From Gammaproteobacteria bacterium (GTDB lineage Bacteria > Pseudomonadota > Gammaproteobacteria > Pseudomonadales > Halieaceae), in contig JAIBDN010000001.1 of assembly GCA_024686215.1 (NCBI GenBank), positions 44,387-108,386 on the forward strand: DNA of 64,000 nucleotides. Direction: 5' to 3'. Below the pieces are notes generated by a model that saw only the letters and a list, made by a program, of their open reading frames with translations, was not told the DNA's origin and did no database searches. Below, piece after piece: positions 9,010 through 17,608 of the stretch (position 1 is the stretch's first letter; every line of letters begins with the position of its first letter). A program made the translations under genes and the position numbers.

Positions 9010-10122
9010 TTACAGGTCGGCCAGGGGATTATGCTCCCAGGGCGCGGTGAAAAAAGCATCCAGTTGCGCAGCTGGCACATCACGGGAGGCCGGATATTGC
9101 CACGCTGGATTGCGATCCTTATCGATTAACAAAGCACGCACGCCCTCGGTAAATTCCGGGTGACGCACAATATTCGTTACCAGCTGAATTTCCGCCTGGA
9201 ACACCTCGCGCAACGAGGCAAGGCGAGTTTCCTGCAACTGGCGGAAAATCCACAAAGCGGCCAGCGGAGAGCCGTGCGCCAGACTGTCTCGGGCGCGTGA
9301 CAACCAGGGGTCCTGGGTCTGCTGCGATACTATATTGTCAATGATCTCGTGAACATCATCGCCATCACACAGGGTGTTAATTGTCCCCAGGTGAGGCTCT
9401 ACCTGACCACCGGGACACTGCGATACGCTCTGTTCGGAGAAGGGGCGCAGGGTGTGCTTGACCCGCGCGTGATTACTGCTGTTGTCCGCACTCCAGGCCT
9501 GGCGCAGCAGTTGCTCGATGACTGCATCCTTGTGCTCACTGGCGATAAAGCGACCGGCGATACCGGTGTAAATTGCATCTGCCGCATTAATGGATGCGCC
9601 AGTGAGTGCCAGGAACTGCCCTGACTTCCCCGGCATATGGTTGAGAAACCAGCTGCCACCGACATCGGGAAACAGCGCAATGGTGACCTCGGGCATGGCT
9701 ATGCGGGTCTTTTCTGTCACCACGCGGTGCGAGCACCCGGCCATCACGCCCAGGCCACCACCCATAACAATACCGTGACCCCAGCAGATAATGGGCTTGG
9801 GATAGGTATGCAGGGTGTAGTTCATGCGGTATTCCCGGGTGAAGAAGCTCTCAGCATATTCACAGGGGCCACCCGGGGTGGCCACTGCTGACTGATGCAG
9901 GGCCTGCACATCACCCCCGGCACAGAAGGCCTTCTCTCCCGCGCCCTCGATAAAAATAGCCGCGATATCGTCGTCATCCCGCCAGGCGTTCAGCTGCGCC
10001 TGCAGCATATCCACCATTTCCAGGGTAAGGGAATTCAGGGTGGCGGCGACACTCAGGGTCACGCGCCCCAGCTTGCGCTCCGCGGCCGCTACCTCAGCAA
10101 ACAGAACAGGCGCGTCAGACAT
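9010..10122 (-). CDS. 3-hydroxyisobutyryl-CoA hydrolase
   Basis: Crotonase-superfamily thioesterase of 370 residues that releases 3-hydroxyisobutyrate from its CoA ester, the committed hydrolysis of valine breakdown. Evidence for the hydrolase subtype rather than a hydratase is the length, GGDVQALHQ, the glycine-rich MGGGLGVMAG, and MPEVTIALFPDVGGSWF, which carries the acidic residues typical of HIBYL-CoA hydrolases. The ATG at 10122 overlaps the upstream stop as TGATG, indicating translational coupling; a GTG five codons earlier is the alternative start. Product feeds the dehydrogenase encoded immediately downstream. Confidence 0.9.
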   Translation of the reverse strand: MSDAPVLFAEVAAAERKLGRVTLSVAATLNSLTLEMVDMLQAQLNAWRDDDDIAAIFIEGAGEKAFCAGGDVQALHQSAVATPGGPCEYAESFFTREYRMNYTLHTYPKPIICWGHGIVMGGGLGVMAGCSHRVVTEKTRIAMPEVTIALFPDVGGSWFLNHMPGKSGQFLALTGASINAADAIYTGIAGRFIASEHKDAVIEQLLRQAWSADNSSNHARVKHTLRPFSEQSVSQCPGGQVEPHLGTINTLCDGDDVHEIIDNIVSQQTQDPWLSRARDSLAHGSPLAALWIFRQLQETRLASLREVFQAEIQLVTNIVRHPEFTEGVRALLIDKDRNPAWQYPASRDVPAAQLDAFFTAPWEHNPLADL

Positions 10123-10910
10123 CAGCTGTTCTTCCACTGTGGCTTGCGTTTCTCCAGGAAGGCATTAACCCCCTCGCGCTGGTCCTGCGTAGAGAACAGC
10201 TCGACGAACAGGTCGCGCTCTCCCTCCAGGCCGGCCCCGATCACAGTGTCGCGACCGGTGTGGATCAGCCGTTTACAAAAACCCACCGACGTGGGGCTCT
10301 GCTGAGCCACCTGTTCCGCCAGCGCCAGCGCATGTTGTAAGGCCTCGCCTTTGCCCACGACTTCTTCTACCAGACCAATGCGCTCAGCGGTGTCCGCTTT
10401 GATCCGCTCGCCACACAAAATAATGCGCTTGGCCCAGCCTTCACCCACCAGCCAGGACAAACGCTGAGTACCACCGGCGCAGGGCAACAGTCCAACCTTG
10501 GCTTCCGGCAAGGCCATCTGTGCCTGTTCTTCAGCAATACGAATATCGCAGGCCATTGCCACTTCCAGGCCGCCGCCCATGGCGAAGCCGTTAATGGCAG
10601 CAATCGACACACCGCGAAAATTTGCCAGGGTCTCGAAAGCCTCGCCGAAATAGACCGCCATGCGGCGGGCGTTGTCTGGGTCGCCATCGGCAAACAGGTT
10701 CAGGTCAGCCCCGGCGGAGAAGAACTTTTCACCCTCCCCGGTGATCACCAGCGCGTAGATTTCCTTGTCAGCATTGAGCTTTTCAACCAGCGCTTGCAGG
10801 GCGGGCAGACTCTCTGTGTCCCAGGTATTGGCACCGGGATTGTCGATGGTGACTTGGGCAGTGTGACCCTTGATCTCTACTTTTAATTTATCCGTTGTGC
10901 TCAAGCTCAT
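10122..10910 (-). CDS. Enoyl-CoA hydratase of the valine operon
   Basis: Crotonase-fold hydratase of 262 residues, inferred to add water to methacrylyl-CoA. The oxyanion segments are GEKFFSAGADLNLF and AMGGGLEVAMACDIRIA, and LPEAKVGLLPCAGGTQRL has the glutamate and glycine loop of true hydratases. Its start overlaps the stop of the acyl-CoA dehydrogenase gene by 4 bp and its stop overlaps the start of the hydrolase gene by 1 bp, so the three enzymes are translated from one message. The substrate assignment rests on this context, not on sequence alone. Confidence 0.9.
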   Translation of the reverse strand: MSLSTTDKLKVEIKGHTAQVTIDNPGANTWDTESLPALQALVEKLNADKEIYALVITGEGEKFFSAGADLNLFADGDPDNARRMAVYFGEAFETLANFRGVSIAAINGFAMGGGLEVAMACDIRIAEEQAQMALPEAKVGLLPCAGGTQRLSWLVGEGWAKRIILCGERIKADTAERIGLVEEVVGKGEALQHALALAEQVAQQSPTSVGFCKRLIHTGRDTVIGAGLEGERDLFVELFSTQDQREGVNAFLEKRKPQWKNS

Positions 10911-12067
10911 TTGATGACCTCCAGGGCCCCTTCCATTAATAGTTTACGCCCGACAATGACGCGCATGATTTCGTTGGTCCCTTCCAGAATCTGGTGCACG
11001 CGGGTATCGCGTACATGCCGCTCCATAGGGTATTCCTTGATGTAGCCGTAGCCACCGTGCAATTGCAGCGCGTCGTTACACACATTGAAACCCACGTCGG
11101 TGGCAAAGCGCTTGGCCATGGCACAATACGTAGTAGCCTGAGCATCTTTGTTGTCCAGCTTACTGGCCGCGAGACGCACCATCTGTCGCGCCGCCACCAG
11201 TTCGGTCAACATGTCCGCCAACTTGAACTGCACTGCCTGAAATTCAGCGATAGCGCTATCGAACTGGCGCCGCTCCTGCACATAGGCAGTCGCCTCTTCC
11301 AGCGCCTGCTGGGCAGTGCCGACGCTGCATGTGGCGATATTAATACGGCCGCCATCCAATCCTTCCATGGCAATGGCAAAGCCCTGTCCTTCCTGACCCA
11401 GACGATTGGCCACGGGAACCCGCACATTGTCGAAGGTGACCATGCGTGTGGGCTGAGCATTCCAGCCCATTTTTTCTTCTTTCTTACCGTAGGACACGCC
11501 CTCGGCATCGGCTGGAATCAGCAGTGCAGAAATGCCCTTGGGGCCGGCGGCGCCGGTGCGCAGCATCACCACCAATACCTCGGTATCGCCGGCACCTGAA
11601 ATGAACACCTTGCTACCATTAACCACGTAATCGTCACCGTCACGTGCAGCGGTGGTGCGCAGGGAAGCCGCATCAGATCCGGCTCCCGGCTCGGTCAGGC
11701 AATAGGAGGCAAGCGCAGTACCCATTACCAGGTCAGGGCACCACTGCTCGATCACTGCATCGCTGCAGTACTTGCCCACCATGTTGGTCGCCATATTGTG
11801 GATGGTGAGGAAAGCCGCGGTGGCGGTACATCCCCGGGACAGTTCCTCGACTATCAAACTTGCATCGAGGCGACTCATGCCCAGGCCACCGGCTGCCTCC
11901 GGCGTGTACATGCCCATAAAACCTAGCTCACCCGCCTGGCGCAGTGCATCCTTGGGAAAGATAGACTGCGCATCCCAATGTGCCGCGTTGGGCGCCAACA
12001 CCCCCTGGGCAAAGGCGCGTGCGCTGTCTGCAAAGGCCTTCTGGTCTTCGCTCAGGGAAAAGTCCAT
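10907..12067 (-). CDS. Acyl-CoA dehydrogenase, probably isobutyryl-CoA dehydrogenase
   Basis: FAD-dependent dehydrogenase of 386 residues, converting a short branched acyl-CoA to the 2-enoyl-CoA and passing electrons to electron-transfer flavoprotein. Seen are CLTEPGAGSDAASLRT, the flavin-binding QLHGGYGYIKEYPMER, and LEGTNEIMR with the C-terminal catalytic-base region. Position in front of hydratase, HIBYL-CoA hydrolase and mmsB makes isobutyryl-CoA the likely substrate. It begins 30 bp after the aldehyde dehydrogenase stop, in the same direction. Confidence 0.9.
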   Translation of the reverse strand: MDFSLSEDQKAFADSARAFAQGVLAPNAAHWDAQSIFPKDALRQAGELGFMGMYTPEAAGGLGMSRLDASLIVEELSRGCTATAAFLTIHNMATNMVGKYCSDAVIEQWCPDLVMGTALASYCLTEPGAGSDAASLRTTAARDGDDYVVNGSKVFISGAGDTEVLVVMLRTGAAGPKGISALLIPADAEGVSYGKKEEKMGWNAQPTRMVTFDNVRVPVANRLGQEGQGFAIAMEGLDGGRINIATCSVGTAQQALEEATAYVQERRQFDSAIAEFQAVQFKLADMLTELVAARQMVRLAASKLDNKDAQATTYCAMAKRFATDVGFNVCNDALQLHGGYGYIKEYPMERHVRDTRVHQILEGTNEIMRVIVGRKLLMEGALEVIK

Positions 12068-12097
12068 ATACCGCTCCTTGTTATCTGTGCACGAGGC

Positions 12098-13507
12098 CTA
12101 AAACTTGCCCATTACCGCGCCGAATAATTCTTCATCGGAGGGGATAACCTTGGTTTGTGCCAAAGGCTTGGATACCCAGGTCTCGTTAACCAGGTCGCGC
12201 CAGGTAATATTGTGGTTAATGCTGTTGCCACCCCAGGAACCGCAACCCAGGGAAAAGGTCTGGCGCATGCCATTCCACAGGTTACCGCTATTGGACGCCG
12301 CCTGCGGCTGGTTCACCATTACCCGGGAGGTACGCGTGGCGGCAGCCAGTTTGAGGATGTGCTCATCGTTGTAGGAATAGATACCGCAGCTGTGGCCCTG
12401 TCCCTGGTAAGCCTGAATACTATTGGTCAGCGCAATGGCTTCATCGATGTCCTTAACCTTGTACAGCGCCATGGTCACCGTCAGCTTCTCGCCTGAGAAC
12501 GGGAAATCAGCACCCGTACCAGTTTCCGGCACAATCAGGAACTGCTTACCCTCAGGCAGGTCTATCCCCGCCTGACCGGTAATATTAAGCGCATGTTGGG
12601 CGACAATCTTCGGGTTCAAATGCCCATCTTCCCAGATGACACCCTGCAGCTTTGCCTTGTCATCGCCCTCAATAACATAGCCACCCTCGTGCTTGAGCTT
12701 GGCCAGGAACTCGTCGTAGACGGACTCAAATACCAGTACCGAGTTGTCCGAGGAGCAGGACGCCGCCAGGTCCAGGGTTTTGGAAACGCGAATCTTCTCA
12801 GCTGCCTCATCCAGATCGGCAGTGTCGTCCACGGTAATCACCGCATTGCCTACACCAACGCCCAATGCCGGGGTTCCGGAGGAATAGGCGGCTGTGACCA
12901 TCGCTTCGCCACCCGTGGCGAGTACGCGATCACACTGACGCATTAATTCGTTGGTCTTATCCAGTGAAGGAACATCTATGCTCTGCACCAGGTCTGCGGG
13001 TCCGCCCATTGCGGTGATCGCCTCGCGCATGTAGTCGCAGATTTTCTTGTTGGTAAGCTTGGCCCGGGGGTGTGGCGCGACAATAATGGCGTTACGCCCC
13101 TTAACCGCAGAGATCGCCTTGATCACCGGCGTGGCTTCGGGGTTGGTCGATGGTGACAGCGCGCCGATAACGCCCACCGGCTTGGCAATCTTGACAATAT
13201 TGCGCTCCGGAATTTCCTCAATCACTCCCACAGATTTATCATTGATGATATCCATCAGGGTGGCGCGAGTTTTGCGGTGAATCTTCAGGTACTTGCCCTC
13301 GTAGTTACCCAACTGGGTTTCTTCTACGGTGAAGCGCGCGATTTCCTCGGAGCGATCTTCCCGGGCGACAGCCCAGACCATAGCGGTTATCAGCTGGTCA
13401 ACCTGCTCCTGGGTGTAATCGGCGATCGCCTCCTGGGCAGCGCGGGCTCTGGCCATCATTGCTGCAATTTCATCTGTATCCTGGTTTTTAGCCTGATTGT
13501 TTTCCAT
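12098..13507 (-). CDS. CoA-acylating aldehyde dehydrogenase (AdhE-N/EutE/SauS type) in mmsA position
   Basis: A 469-residue member of the acylating aldehyde dehydrogenases, which oxidise an aldehyde to an acyl-CoA with NAD(P) and free CoA. The match to the AdhE N-terminal domain is plain in NPEATPVIKAISAVKGRNAI and APHPRAK, and the catalytic cysteine is C251 in AASCSSDNS. It lacks the N-terminal architecture and motifs of methylmalonate-semialdehyde dehydrogenase (MmsA), although it heads the valine operon. Its aldehyde may be methylmalonate semialdehyde, but sulfoacetaldehyde (SauS) or another substrate is possible. The ATG at 13507 has an AGGAG site; the 18 upstream codons are not needed. 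Confidence 0.83.
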   Translation of the reverse strand: MENNQAKNQDTDEIAAMMARARAAQEAIADYTQEQVDQLITAMVWAVAREDRSEEIARFTVEETQLGNYEGKYLKIHRKTRATLMDIINDKSVGVIEEIPERNIVKIAKPVGVIGALSPSTNPEATPVIKAISAVKGRNAIIVAPHPRAKLTNKKICDYMREAITAMGGPADLVQSIDVPSLDKTNELMRQCDRVLATGGEAMVTAAYSSGTPALGVGVGNAVITVDDTADLDEAAEKIRVSKTLDLAASCSSDNSVLVFESVYDEFLAKLKHEGGYVIEGDDKAKLQGVIWEDGHLNPKIVAQHALNITGQAGIDLPEGKQFLIVPETGTGADFPFSGEKLTVTMALYKVKDIDEAIALTNSIQAYQGQGHSCGIYSYNDEHILKLAAATRTSRVMVNQPQAASNSGNLWNGMRQTFSLGCGSWGGNSINHNITWRDLVNETWVSKPLAQTKVIPSDEELFGAVMGKF

Positions 13508-13571
13508 CGTCTTGTACTCCTGTGGCAATGACGGCCGCCTGCCTACCCTGGGGTACAGCAAGCAAAACGTG

Positions 13572-13644
13572 ATGTGATCAAAAATCGGTCAACAGCATAC
13601 CCCGCAAAACCGACAGTTCCAAGGGAGGAAATTGCGGATCACAT
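13572..13644. promoter_or_regulatory. Inverted-repeat pair in the araC / valine-operon divergent region
   Basis: The 184-bp gap between the divergent aldehyde dehydrogenase and AraC genes holds ATGTGATC at 13572-13579 and its exact complement GATCACAT at 13637-13644, 57 bp apart. Paired sites in this place are what an AraC/MmsR-type activator controlling both promoters could use. A single 8-bp dyad can occur by chance, so this is suggestive only. Confidence 0.35.
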
Positions 13645-13691
13645 GGACTATATTGCTGTTATCGTCTGACAACCACGGAGACTACCCCTGG

Positions 13692-14576
13692 ATGAGCGCA
13701 CCCTCCAGCTGGCCACTGCCTGAAAACGGGCTTCGCTTCGTCACACCCGCCTTTATGGTCAACAAACTGGCGCGTCACCCTCTTACGCGGGAGTGCTATC
13801 CGGCTGCCATGGGCTTCTACCCTGGCGCCAGTTCACACCGTATGCAGCGCAGCAAGCACGATGACAACCTGTTGCTGTATTGCGTTGAAGGATACGCTCA
13901 GGCCAGCACCGCTGAATGGTCTGGCAAAGTCGGACCGGGAGACCTGTTACTGCTGCCCCAGAGTGTGGCACACACTTACGCAGCCGACCCCGACCACCCC
14001 TGGACGATATACTGGGTGCATTATCAGGGCACGGCTACCGCTGTATTCAACCAGTACCTGGGTTACCGCGAGGGTCGCGAGCCCGTCACCCATGTCGGCG
14101 TTTCACCGCAATTGATTGCGCACTTTCGCGGACTGATGGAGGTGCACCGCACCGGGTACAGTACACGGGCTTTTATCAATGCTGGCAATCAATTGCGCCA
14201 CCTGATCACCGAGATAGCCCTGGAGATACGCAGGACCCAGGCCAGCAACCAGCAAAGTTTCAATCTGGAGGCGCTACAGCGCTTTATGCTGGAGAATATT
14301 AACCAACAGCTGGATCTGGACACCCTGGCTGCCACGGCAAGACTGTCCAGGTTTCATTTTGCCAGCAAGTACAAGTCGCTGACCGGCTACTCACCGATCA
14401 AGCACTTCCTCAACATGAAAATGGAACACGCCTGCCACCTACTGGATACCAGCGACCTCAGCGTGAAAGGGGTGGCCGCGGCACTGGGATACCCCGATCC
14501 CCTGTACTTTTCCCGCCTGTTCACTAAAACCGTGGGCATTTCACCCCGCGCCTACCGTAGTTCCGTCAGGAATTAA
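13692..14576 (+). CDS. AraC-family regulator, MmsR-like
   Basis: Transcription factor of 294 residues with an N-terminal cupin-type sensing domain (GPGDLLLLPQSVAHTY) and a C-terminal double helix-turn-helix. The first helix pair lies in LDTLAATARLSRFHFASKYK and the second in VKGVAAALGYPDPLYFSRLF. In Pseudomonas the mmsAB operon is activated by the divergently encoded AraC protein MmsR; here the regulator faces the valine operon in the same way, so control of that operon is likely. The ATG at 13692 was chosen; a TTG at 13632 close to a GGGAGG would give 20 more residues. Its 3' end overlaps the convergent LysR gene by 36 bp. Confidence 0.85.
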   Translation: MSAPSSWPLPENGLRFVTPAFMVNKLARHPLTRECYPAAMGFYPGASSHRMQRSKHDDNLLLYCVEGYAQASTAEWSGKVGPGDLLLLPQSVAHTYAADPDHPWTIYWVHYQGTATAVFNQYLGYREGREPVTHVGVSPQLIAHFRGLMEVHRTGYSTRAFINAGNQLRHLITEIALEIRRTQASNQQSFNLEALQRFMLENINQQLDLDTLAATARLSRFHFASKYKSLTGYSPIKHFLNMKMEHACHLLDTSDLSVKGVAAALGYPDPLYFSRLFTKTVGISPRAYRSSVRN

Positions 14577-15557
14577 CTCCTGCGGTTTAGGCGGCGGCTC
14601 CACGATCTCCGCTGAACTGGTCAGGTGCTTCATCAGCATCGCGCGCATCCATTGATGCGGTGCACTGCGCGAGGTACGGGTATGGCGCATCAGGGACATT
14701 TTGCCGCGATTGCTGCTGTGGGTATTGCGAATCATACGCTGCAACTCTGCCGGCATTTCACAACCGACAATACGCTCGCTATACAGGCCACCTTCCTGGA
14801 ATCCGGCATTGGCCACCAACAGTGCATCGGTGCGTGTCAGCACACCCACGGCGGCGGCAAACTGTGTAGTTTCCAGGGCAATGCTGCGATGCACGCCATA
14901 CTGCCCCAGCACGTCGTCTACCATACTGGTGTTTTCACGGTTAAGACCCGGCAGATACAGGCGCAAGTGAGCATATGCGAGAAAGTCCTGTAGGCTCATT
15001 TCCTTGTCTGCCAGCGGGTGATTCACCCGCATATAACAGCGCGGGGCTATAGCGGCAATCGGCTCCGCGTGGATATCACGCTCAGTTTCCAGGGCCACAA
15101 ATACCACAAAGTCCGCCTCACCCTTCTTTAGCTGATCCTGGTAATCGGCCGGAACCTCACCGGTAATAACCTGGATATTGGGCGCTACCTCTTGTAATTC
15201 CGCAACCAAACTCGGTAGTAAGGACTCACACAATATCGGTGGCAAGAGTAATTTAAAGCTGCCCGCGAAGGTCTCAGGTATAAAATCACTGCTGCCCAGG
15301 ACCCGCTCTACGGTTTCCAGCAGGTTGGGCAACTCAGCACCCAACTCCTCTGCCCGTGGCGTGGGCACCAGCCCGTGGGCCGTACGGGTAAACAATTCAT
15401 CTTCGAAGGAGTCGCGCAGCTTCTGCAGAGTCTTACTCAATGCCGGCTGAGATACGGATAAGCGCTCTGCGGCACGCGTGACATTGCGCTCCTCCAGCAA
15501 TATCTGCAGGGCAACCAACAGATTGAGGTCGGTACGGATTAACTTGCGCGAAATCAT
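14541..15557 (-). CDS. LysR-family transcriptional regulator
   Basis: A 338-residue LysR-type regulator. The winged helix-turn-helix spans about residues 10-65 (RNVTRAAERLSVSQPALSKT) and an effector-binding domain follows. The C-terminus is some 30 residues longer than usual and ends in a proline-rich tail (EPPPKPQELIPDG). The gene is divergent from the first of three lipoprotein genes and has a T-N11-A dyad just upstream of its own start, typical of autoregulation. It overlaps the AraC gene tail to tail. Target and effector are unknown. Confidence 0.87.
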   Translation of the reverse strand: MISRKLIRTDLNLLVALQILLEERNVTRAAERLSVSQPALSKTLQKLRDSFEDELFTRTAHGLVPTPRAEELGAELPNLLETVERVLGSSDFIPETFAGSFKLLLPPILCESLLPSLVAELQEVAPNIQVITGEVPADYQDQLKKGEADFVVFVALETERDIHAEPIAAIAPRCYMRVNHPLADKEMSLQDFLAYAHLRLYLPGLNRENTSMVDDVLGQYGVHRSIALETTQFAAAVGVLTRTDALLVANAGFQEGGLYSERIVGCEMPAELQRMIRNTHSSNRGKMSLMRHTRTSRSAPHQWMRAMLMKHLTSSAEIVEPPPKPQELIPDGTTVGAG

Positions 15558-15578
15558 ACGTCTTGCACCCTTTGAGAA

Positions 15579-15593
15579 ATAACTTATGGTTAT
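15579..15593. promoter_or_regulatory. LysR box (T-N11-A dyad)
   Basis: ATAAC-TTATG-GTTAT is a perfect 5-bp dyad with the T-N11-A form recognised by LysR-type regulators. It lies 22 bp upstream of the LysR start codon, in the divergent gap with the lipoprotein cluster, and touches a TATAAT hexamer (15591-15596) on the plus strand. It could serve autorepression and control of the lipoprotein genes. Confidence 0.5.
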
Positions 15594-15710
15594 AATGGGA
15601 TGCTAGCAAATGCCAGCCAGCAAATCACCACAAAATATTGCTGCGAGCCTGCAACGACAACCCCGGTTCGTAGTCCAAACAATGCACTTCACAACCCTGG
15701 ATAAAACAAC

Positions 15711-16367
15711 ATGCACTATCGCCAGTCATTCTCCCTGCTCCTCGCCCTGTTATTATTAATCACCGCCTGCACGGGAACGCCGACCCTGGAAGAGAAGCCC
15801 AGCTCCGAATTTATCGGACTGAACAAGGTGTCCAGCAGCGGCTTCAAAGAAGCCTGGGCCCGCCCCGGGGCTGGACTGGCCGCTTACCAGGCCATTCAGG
15901 TGTCGCCCTTGCAATCGGCTGGTGCCGAAATCGTGCAACCACAAACCACGGCCCGTATACGCCACGACTGGGAACTGACACCGCAGCGACAACAAACGTT
16001 GGCAGACAGTTGGCTGCAGGCTATGCAAACCGCGGCTGCCAGGCACGCTCTCGATACCAGCGGTAGCGGCGACAAGGTGTTGCGCATAGACGCCGCGCTG
16101 ACACGCATCGCACCCAGCGCCAATCTACAGCAGGAACAACAAGCTGCCGGGCGCAGTACGGTGTACACCGAGGACTCCGGGGACGCTAGCATTGAATTCA
16201 GGCTATACGACATGTCCAGCGGCGAGCTATTGGTGGTGATTCGCGACAAGCGACGAATCGGCAACCAGATGTGGGGCAGAGCCAACACCGTAACCGCATC
16301 TTCTGATGTGCGTACTCTATTTAATAGCTGGTCAAATCAGTTACTATCGCGAGTCACAGGAAAGTAG
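15711..16367 (+). CDS. DUF3313-type lipoprotein
   Basis: Predicted outer-membrane lipoprotein of 218 residues and unknown function. The signal peptide ends in the lipobox LITAC with Cys20 as lipidation site; the mature part resembles DUF3313 proteins (FKEAWARPGAGLAAYQAIQV, and DGEL-like segments near the C-terminus). It is the first of three consecutive small lipoprotein genes and lies opposite the LysR regulator. No enzymatic motif is present. Family members are scattered among Gammaproteobacteria without known role. Confidence 0.75.
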   Translation: MHYRQSFSLLLALLLLITACTGTPTLEEKPSSEFIGLNKVSSSGFKEAWARPGAGLAAYQAIQVSPLQSAGAEIVQPQTTARIRHDWELTPQRQQTLADSWLQAMQTAAARHALDTSGSGDKVLRIDAALTRIAPSANLQQEQQAAGRSTVYTEDSGDASIEFRLYDMSSGELLVVIRDKRRIGNQMWGRANTVTASSDVRTLFNSWSNQLLSRVTGK

Positions 16368-16377
16368 GAGTAAAGTC

Positions 16378-16944
16378 TTGATCCAGCGCATTAGTTTACT
16401 GCTGCCACTGCTTGCGTTACTGGCCGCATGCAACAGCACCCCCACACGGCAAGACACTGACCCGCTGCAACAGGCCAGTGCTATCTCTGTAACCCTGCCG
16501 GGGTTTGTGACTACCCCGGACACTACCTTGCACTGGCACTCAGAACTGCTCTGGGTCGATGACCCGGAAGGCCGTTATGAACGCCGGGCCGCGGTACTGC
16601 AACAAGCTCTGCAAAAAGAGTTGGAGCGCAAGGGTTATCGTTTCGTCGATAGCGACAGGCAAGCTAACTACGACGTGCTGGCTGTTGCCATGCTGGGCGA
16701 ATTAAAAAACCAGGAGGACGTGGAGAGTTTCTTTCGGCTGTATCCCTCACTGGCCAAGCCCGCCAAGGGCTATGGCCGCGGCACTGTGCTGGTTGCCATT
16801 GCGCCCGCGGGCACCAGCGACATCGTCTGGCGCGGTGCGCTGGAGGTCTATACTGATCCCGGTAAGATGCCACTGGCGCAACGCGAGCAGCGACTGCAGT
16901 GGGCCGCAAAAAAAATACTGGGCAGTATACCTACGCTACCCTGA
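16378..16944 (+). CDS. DUF4136-type lipoprotein
   Basis: A 188-residue predicted lipoprotein. The TTG at 16378 is preferred as start because an AGGAG site sits seven bases before it and the protein then opens with a compact signal peptide ending in LLAAC (Cys18). An earlier in-frame ATG at 16306 lies inside the previous gene and would put 24 unlikely residues before the signal. The C-terminal half (YDVLAVAMLGE, VWRGALEVYTDPGK) is of DUF4136 type. It follows the DUF3313 gene by 10 bp and is surely co-transcribed with it. Confidence 0.72.
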   Translation: MIQRISLLLPLLALLAACNSTPTRQDTDPLQQASAISVTLPGFVTTPDTTLHWHSELLWVDDPEGRYERRAAVLQQALQKELERKGYRFVDSDRQANYDVLAVAMLGELKNQEDVESFFRLYPSLAKPAKGYGRGTVLVAIAPAGTSDIVWRGALEVYTDPGKMPLAQREQRLQWAAKKILGSIPTLP

Positions 16945-17021
16945 GCCACCGGGAGTGTAGCTGCCACAGACCGGGACTGCTAATATAGCCGCCGGCCACT
17001 GACCCCACGATGAGGAACAAC

Positions 17022-17603
17022 ATGCGTATCACCAAGCCCCTGGCAATAGTCCTGCTAGCCCTGACCATAGCGGCGTGTAGTGGCGTTGAAACGCGCCCCG
17101 CGCCGACCGAGCAGTTTGCCAAGGGTAACTACAAGTACTACCAGTGGCGCAGCGAGCCTCTCGCTAACAGTACGCGCTCCGGCGACAGAATTTACCTGAT
17201 GGACCCGATAGTGCGTCGGGAACTGGATGCCAACCTGCGCAGCAAAGGCTATATTCTGGATGCATCCAGGGCCCAGTTCAGTGTCGACTACCTGCAGGCA
17301 CCGGGTTTACGTATAGGTGAGAAAAGTGGCGCGGCCAGCAACATTTCACCCTATCCCAGCGTGGTAGCCAACCGCCAGATCGACGGTGCCAGCGTAGACA
17401 ATGCCCATGCCCTGGGTGGCGTGAAAGAGACCAGTAATATCGCCATTCAATTCAACGACACGACCACCAAACAGGAAGTGTGGCAGGTGATCATCACCAA
17501 GTTTGTGGAAAACGTGAACCAGATAGATCCACAGCAGCTGGACAAAAACCTGAGTAAGGGCATTGCCAAGGGTCTGGATACCTTACCGCCGGCCGGCCAA
17601 TAG
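17022..17603 (+). CDS. Second DUF4136-type lipoprotein
   Basis: A 193-residue predicted lipoprotein with signal peptide and lipobox LTIAAC (Cys19). The ATG at 17022 directly follows GAGGAAC; another ATG four codons earlier contains that ribosome-binding site and is less likely. The mature region has the DUF4136 outline (FAKGNYKYYQWRSEPL, LDANLRSKGYILDASRAQFS, then IQFNDTTTKQEVWQ). It stands 77 bp behind the preceding lipoprotein of the same family, so the two may be distant paralogues. Function unknown. Confidence 0.72.
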   Translation: MRITKPLAIVLLALTIAACSGVETRPAPTEQFAKGNYKYYQWRSEPLANSTRSGDRIYLMDPIVRRELDANLRSKGYILDASRAQFSVDYLQAPGLRIGEKSGAASNISPYPSVVANRQIDGASVDNAHALGGVKETSNIAIQFNDTTTKQEVWQVIITKFVENVNQIDPQQLDKNLSKGIAKGLDTLPPAGQ

Positions 17604-17608
17604 CAAAC

